A DNA stretch of 28,003 nt, from positions 1 through 28,003 of the IMG/VR virus record IMGVR_UViG_3300029448_000315; one strand, written 5' to 3'. This DNA comes from a virus. The notes below the pieces were generated by a model. The model saw nothing but the letters and a program-made list of their open reading frames with translations, did not search any database and was not told the DNA's origin. Shown one piece after another: positions 25,294 through 28,003 of the stretch (position 1 is the stretch's first letter; every line of letters starts with the position of its first letter). The translations under genes and the position numbers were made by a program.

Positions 25294-25309
25294 AGGACAG
25301 TTAAGTCCT
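25294..25309 (-). repeat. Small hairpin in the helicase leader
   Basis: AGGACAGTTAAGTCCT has 5-bp inverted arms (AGGAC/GTCCT) and a 6-base loop. It lies between the zinc-finger stop at 25312 and the helicase ribosome-binding site. There is no following U-run, so it is not an intrinsic terminator. It might influence processing or translation, or be chance. Confidence 0.35.
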
Positions 25310-25311
25310 CG

Positions 25312-25479
25312 CTATTTTTCAGTTACATTTTCTTCTGGTATTGGCAAATAAATTAAATAATCCGCATCACATTTGGAACAACTTAAATTACTAACAATTC
25401 CTTCACCTTCCATTCCATAGTCTTCATAGTCATGGTCTCCACCCCATATGACTTCGCTATTACAATGCCAACAGTTCAT
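25312..25479 (-). CDS. Small CxxC zinc-finger protein (55 aa)
   Basis: Two CxxC pairs, C3-W-H-C6 and C34-S-K-C37, bracket an acidic loop (WGGDHDYEDYGMEGEG), forming a four-Cys zinc site. Small proteins starting MNCWHC with the following IWGGDHD are familiar in phage replication regions, but their role is unknown. The start at 25479 was chosen over an in-frame ATG at 25500 because AAAGGAGAGAG directly precedes it. It sits 33 bases before the helicase start. Confidence 0.75.
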   Translation of the reverse strand: MNCWHCNSEVIWGGDHDYEDYGMEGEGIVSNLSCSKCDADYLIYLPIPEENVTEK

Positions 25480-25492
25480 ACTCTCTCCTTTC

Positions 25493-25714
25493 TTATTCAA
25501 ATAAACGATTTAATGTTTTTTTCCACTTTTCTTCTTTTTCTTCTAACTCAGATATTCTATCTTCTGTTTGTTTTATCAACTTATCAGTAACCAATACATT
25601 GTACTGGGTTACCTTACCAATCATTCCTCGATATTCTTCAAGGTCTGATTTGTACCATTCGATAATTCGTTGTCTGTCTGATTTTCCTTGTTTTCGGCCT
25701 GATGATTTTGCCAT
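25493..25714 (-). CDS. Small coiled-coil protein of unknown function (73 aa)
   Basis: A basic start (MAKSSGRKQGKSDRQRIIEW) is followed by amphipathic helices (YKSDLEEYRGM, KLIKQTEDRISELEEKEEKW) likely to form a coiled coil. AAGGA lies about 8 bases upstream. Its first 94 bases overlap, in another frame, the 3' end of the preceding gene. An alternative start at 25624 would reduce this to a 4-base ATGA overlap but would have poor ribosome-binding spacing. The N-terminal 30 residues read like real protein, so the longer form is preferred. Confidence 0.6.
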   Translation of the reverse strand: MAKSSGRKQGKSDRQRIIEWYKSDLEEYRGMIGKVTQYNVLVTDKLIKQTEDRISELEEKEEKWKKTLNRLFE

Positions 25715-26079
25715 TCATTCATCCTTTCTTCCATTGCTTGTTCAATAGCATCCATTAACTCATCATCCTTAACTTCGTTGATTTTATACATCTGAGTATT
25801 GTCCTGGATTGGTAACGATTGCATTGGCTCATTTTTAAAGAAGATACCCCATTGTTTCTCTTTTATTATACTGCATACAATTTCTGCTATTTTTGTTTTC
25901 ATGTTGTCCCATCTCCTATCTTTTTCACGTTGTTTATCTAGATAACATTCGTGTATTATTGCAAGGTTTTCATCAAAGAACTGCGTTCCATCACTTGTCA
26001 GATACACCCTTGCTATCTCTGTCTTTAGAAAGCTCTTCAGCTTTTTTCTGTATGTACTCTTTAAACTCATCTTTTTCAT
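25621..26079 (-). CDS. Hypothetical phage protein (152 aa)
   Basis: A basic helical start (YRKKLKSFLKTEIARVYLT) leads to SDGTQFFDENLAIIHECYLDKQ, a short segment that reads like a conserved small phage protein, then IAEIVCSIIKEKQWGIFF. The last 35 residues are polar, Asn/Gln/Glu-rich and probably disordered, exactly where the next gene overlaps in another frame. The start at 26079 (ATG, GTGGA upstream) is preferred to the TTG at 26091; ATG at 26070 is also possible. No function is recognised. Confidence 0.6.
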   Translation of the reverse strand: MKKMSLKSTYRKKLKSFLKTEIARVYLTSDGTQFFDENLAIIHECYLDKQREKDRRWDNMKTKIAEIVCSIIKEKQWGIFFKNEPMQSLPIQDNTQMYKINEVKDDELMDAIEQAMEERMNEWQNHQAENKENQTDNELSNGTNQTLKNIEE

Positions 26080-26167
26080 CTTTCCACTCAAAGTAATTAT
26101 CTTGAATAAACTCTATGTTATACTGTCTTTTTGCTAGATTTTCTAGGTTTACTATTAGATTGTTCAT
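25991..26167 (-). CDS. Small acidic/helical protein of unknown function (58 aa)
   Basis: NNLIVNLENLAKRQYNIEFIQDNYFEW is a coherent start, followed by charged helices (DEKDEFKEYIQKKAEELSKD). Several in-frame ATGs exist between 26209 and 26167. I chose 26167, which has a GGA upstream and the least overlap (50 bases) with the preceding gene; 26209 would give 72 residues. The 3' end overlaps the next gene by 89 bases in a different frame. The existence of the gene is likely, its exact start uncertain. Confidence 0.5.
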   Translation of the reverse strand: MNNLIVNLENLAKRQYNIEFIQDNYFEWKDEKDEFKEYIQKKAEELSKDRDSKGVSDK

Positions 26168-26414
26168 CACTTTTTCCATCATCTTCATCGTTGGCTTCTT
26201 CTTCTTCATCTTTATCTTCTCCTATAATTGGATTTTCTAAACTATCTTTTTCCTCTTTGGACAATTCCTTTTCCATAACTTCTTCCTCTACACCATCAAT
26301 AATATCATCTATTTCATCTATTCTTGACACCATTCCTCTTAATTGATTCTGCAACTTTTCTATTTGCATCTTCATTACTACTATATCATTTTCCATATCT
26401 ATTGCTCTACCCAT
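26118..26414 (-). CDS. Coiled-coil protein with acidic then basic tail (98 aa)
   Basis: The first half is a heptad-rich helix (DIVVMKMQIEKLQNQLRGMV, SRIDEIDDIIDG) typical of a dimeric or trimeric coiled coil. The second half is a highly acidic, probably disordered stretch (GEDKDEEEEANDEDDG) ending in a Lys/Arg/Ser tail (KPRKSSKKTV). A strong AAAAAAGGAG lies about 6 bases before the ATG. The role is unknown; its position between SSB and helicase suggests a replication accessory or scaffold-like partner. Confidence 0.7.
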   Translation of the reverse strand: MGRAIDMENDIVVMKMQIEKLQNQLRGMVSRIDEIDDIIDGVEEEVMEKELSKEEKDSLENPIIGEDKDEEEEANDEDDGKSDEQSNSKPRKSSKKTV

Positions 26415-26497
26415 TATATCTCCTTTTTTATGTTAGTCGCATGGGCATACAGATTTCTAAACTATTTATTGACATTACTTGGCCTGTACGCCCACAC
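26414..26497 (-). pseudogene. Possible mini-gene interrupted by an in-frame TAG
   Basis: After the SSB-like gene, GAGG precedes a GTG at 26497. The frame encodes VWAYRPSNVNK, hits TAG at 26464-26462, then continues FRNLYAHATNIKKEI to a TAA that overlaps the next ATG as TAATG. Ribosome site and end overlap are as in real genes of this operon, but the internal TAG breaks it, so it is either a decayed small gene, two peptides, or chance. A stem-loop lies within it. Outside this there is nothing else in the 99-base gap. Confidence 0.3.
26442..26494 (-). repeat. Long-armed stem-loop between the SSB-like and coiled-coil genes
   Basis: TGGGCATACAG at 26442-26452 and CTGTACGCCCA at 26484-26494 are inverted copies: 11 positions, ten Watson-Crick and one that becomes a G-U wobble in the leftward transcript. 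The loop is 31 bases. No U-run follows, so a simple terminator is unlikely. A transcript-processing site or translational control element for the downstream ATG at 26414 is possible. Confidence 0.45.
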
Positions 26498-26513
26498 TGT
26501 TTTCCTCTATAAG

Positions 26514-27146
26514 TTAAAACGGTATATCCGAATTACCGTCACTTATATCTATCTTTTTTCCATCCTCCCACTTTTTACAGAACTTACAATCCCAAAAGAA
26601 AGTTTTTTCACCTCTTTTGTTAATAAATTCTCTACCCTTATCAACAAATGCAATGACTGGTTGCCCAATCATATTATCTGGAGATAGCGTTGGTAATACT
26701 TGAACTTCAATATCATTACCATCAATCGTTCTTGTTTCTGTCGGACATTCAACACCTATTGTTTGACAGAATCTAAGGTAGCCTTTATTGCCGCTCACGT
26801 TTGATTCAAAAGTATCTTCCTTAGAAGGCTCCAGGAATCTCCAAAGTTTGCCTTTGAATGTTTTTCCTACGTATGGACTACCATCTGTTTTTACCATATC
26901 TCCATTAATATCCTTATATATAAAGTTTGCTCTATTATTTTGTGGAGCAACTTTTACGGTATAAGTATATAGCCTTGCTTTATACTGACCTCCTTTAACG
27001 TCAAGTATTTTAGAATCAACTTCTGTTATATGACCATAGTATTCACCTTGTGTAAAAGGAGTGAATTTCTTCTTAGTCTTATCACTCTTTATATAAAAGC
27101 TCTGTTCTTTGGTCACTTCATTAAACATATCATTTACGTCTGCCAT
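26514..27146 (-). CDS. Single-stranded DNA-binding-type protein (210 aa)
   Basis: The protein has a beta-rich body (TPFTQGEYYGHITEVDSKIL, YKARLYTYTVKVA, VIAFVDKGREF) and an acidic C-terminal tail ending DISDGNSDIPF. A terminal D-x-P-F after an acidic stretch is the hallmark of bacterial and phage SSBs, used to recruit partner proteins. The rest is not a canonical SSB sequence; the related phage family DUF669, encoded beside recombination genes, is the alternative. It lies between the annealing protein and the helicase and starts one base after the former's TAA. AAAGG lies about 9 bases upstream. Confidence 0.65.
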   Translation of the reverse strand: MADVNDMFNEVTKEQSFYIKSDKTKKKFTPFTQGEYYGHITEVDSKILDVKGGQYKARLYTYTVKVAPQNNRANFIYKDINGDMVKTDGSPYVGKTFKGKLWRFLEPSKEDTFESNVSGNKGYLRFCQTIGVECPTETRTIDGNDIEVQVLPTLSPDNMIGQPVIAFVDKGREFINKRGEKTFFWDCKFCKKWEDGKKIDISDGNSDIPF

Positions 27147-27147
27147 G

Positions 27148-27711
27148 TTATTTTCCTTTCCCTTTTATCATGTTTTGTACTTTTTCTACACATGCTTCGT
27201 AGTTATGTGCATGAATCGACATTTCGTTTACTTTAACTTTTAGATTATCTACAATATCCTTACCAAGAGGGTCTGCTAATTTATATAAATCCTTAGCTTC
27301 CTTATCTGATAAAGCATCTGGCTCTGGCAAATCCTCACCTGCAAAGATATATAATCCTAATCCATGCAATGCTATTGCTTTTGCTAATGCTCTTTGTAAA
27401 CTTGTATTAATCTGAAAAGCATTTGGTTGTTCTATTGATTGATTTCGATTATCAAGTACTGGATGTATTTGTGATAGTGAAACACCATCAACTTCTACCC
27501 ATACATCAACGAAATAACCGCAATCTGTTTTAAAGAATGGAGAACCATCCTCTGCCTTCGTTACACCCCATCTTGCATTTGGACAAGCGCGTTTAAGCTC
27601 TTGCACTGCATATGCCCAAGACAAGTAATTGAATCTACCTTTCTTTTGTGTATATTCGCTTACATCTGTCTTGAAGAGTTTCATGAATGTGCTTTGTTTT
27701 GTATTACTCAT
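27148..27711 (-). CDS. DUF1071/Sak-type single-strand annealing protein (187 aa)
   Basis: YLSWAYAVQELKRACPNARW in the N-terminal part and SLQRALAKAIALHGLGLY followed by IFAGEDLPEP are the conserved blocks of the phage DUF1071/Sak annealing family. These Rad52-like proteins coat ssDNA and anneal complementary strands. The intervening FVDVWVEVDGVSLSQIHPVLD also fits. I chose ATG at 27711 because AAAGGAG precedes it at ideal spacing; a longer in-frame version from 27828 would overlap the exonuclease gene. Together with the upstream exonuclease and downstream SSB it makes a Red-like recombination set. Confidence 0.82.
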   Translation of the reverse strand: MSNTKQSTFMKLFKTDVSEYTQKKGRFNYLSWAYAVQELKRACPNARWGVTKAEDGSPFFKTDCGYFVDVWVEVDGVSLSQIHPVLDNRNQSIEQPNAFQINTSLQRALAKAIALHGLGLYIFAGEDLPEPDALSDKEAKDLYKLADPLGKDIVDNLKVKVNEMSIHAHNYEACVEKVQNMIKGKGK

Positions 27712-27721
27712 ATTCACTCCT

Positions 27722-28003
27722 TTACGTTGGTGGGTTACAATGTTCTTTAAATTGACAATAATTACATTGCCATTTTTGAACTGGAGAAACTCCAACTCTG
27801 AACTGTGGTAACCCTTGTTTATGTTCATCGTTTATATTCTTCCAAAAGAGATATGCTCTTGATATGTAAGTGAGTGGTACTTCTACACATCTCATCTTAG
27901 AATCATCTTTATTGTAGTAATAAAGGAACATACCATCTAATTGTCCGAATTGTTGTTTAAGCGCATAACCATATGTGCCTAATTGTAGTTCATAGTGGAT
28001 ACT
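27722..28003 (-). CDS. Cas4/RecB-like Fe-S exonuclease, C-terminal part (5' end cut by window edge)
   Basis: The frame is open from the right edge. Visible are YELQLGTYGYAL, carrying the Q-x-x-x-Y motif of RecB-family nucleases, then GMFLYYYNKDD, and a C-terminal Cys cluster QCNYCQFKEHC (CxxC-x5-C), as in Cas4/AddB-type nucleases that hold a 4Fe-4S cluster with one further Cys near the N-terminus. The catalytic D...ExK residues would be outside the window. It probably resects DNA ends for the annealing protein, whose start lies 10 bases downstream of this stop. Confidence 0.8.
   Translation of the reverse strand, partial: SIHYELQLGTYGYALKQQFGQLDGMFLYYYNKDDSKMRCVEVPLTYISRAYLFWKNINDEHKQGLPQFRVGVSPVQKWQCNYCQFKEHCNPPT

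Noticed and set aside
26469-26513. Plus-strand promoter (TTGACA ... TATAAG)
   Set aside because: The spacing between the boxes is 33 bases, far from 17, and there is no + strand gene downstream.
26131-26687. Plus-strand ORFs over the coiled-coil and SSB region
   Set aside because: They are antisense to genes with strong ribosome sites; Ser/Leu/Phe-rich translations mirror the acidic/Lys-rich real frames.
1-28003. tRNA genes, CRISPR arrays, insertion sequences, riboswitches
   Set aside because: No cloverleaf-like sequences, regularly spaced repeats, transposase motifs or known aptamer patterns were seen by eye; a covariance-model scan would be the proper test.

Overview
The window looks like part of a tailed double-stranded DNA phage genome, strongly AT-rich, or an environmental phage contig. 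Nothing chromosomal is visible: no ribosomal, tRNA or host metabolic genes. Genes are packed with 1-nt (TAATG, TAGTG) or 4-nt (ATGA) stop/start overlaps. Four large internal-virion-type proteins follow a propeller-like tail hub, and I recognise no tape measure or baseplate, so a short-tailed (podovirus-like) particle is the best guess. The host cannot be read from the sequence; low GC and LamG/CBM-rich surface proteins would fit a marine phage, but that is inference.

Left and centre (1-22694, all + strand) is the virion and accessory module. It opens with a LamG-rich surface protein whose 5' side seems split between two reading frames. Two small proteins of unknown role follow (one a zinc ribbon). 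Next come two in-frame ORFs that together look like one head-tail adaptor interrupted by a single TAA. Positions 4688-6496 hold an accessory cassette: a calcineurin-like metallophosphoesterase, a miniature MscS-like membrane protein, three hydrophobic small proteins (holin candidates) and a Cys-containing basic peptide. A 1709-aa tail hub protein comes next; it appears to be a beta-propeller carrying nested carbohydrate-binding-like insertions. It is followed by a fibre-like protein, three internal-virion candidates and a 2381-aa ejection-type polyprotein with an embedded HEVSH zincin motif.

Right (22691-28003, all - strand) is the replication/recombination module, probably the early operon, entering from the right edge. 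In transcription order it has: a Cas4/RecB-like Fe-S exonuclease (cut by the edge), a DUF1071/Sak-type single-strand annealing protein, an SSB-like protein ending in DIPF, a possibly broken mini-gene with a stem-loop, four small genes that overlap each other by about 50-94 nt, a CxxC zinc-finger protein, a DnaB-type helicase, a RuvC-like resolvase, two small basic proteins and a PD-(D/E)XK nuclease. Exonuclease plus annealing protein plus SSB is a Red-like recombination set; the RuvC-like and PD-(D/E)XK enzymes could process branched replication intermediates. DNA polymerase, primase, terminase, portal, capsid and a clear endolysin are not in the window.

The two convergent operons meet with their stop codons interlocked in one TTAA at 22691-22694 and no visible terminator. 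No tRNA, CRISPR array, insertion sequence or riboswitch was found, and no stretch above 300 bases lacks a gene.
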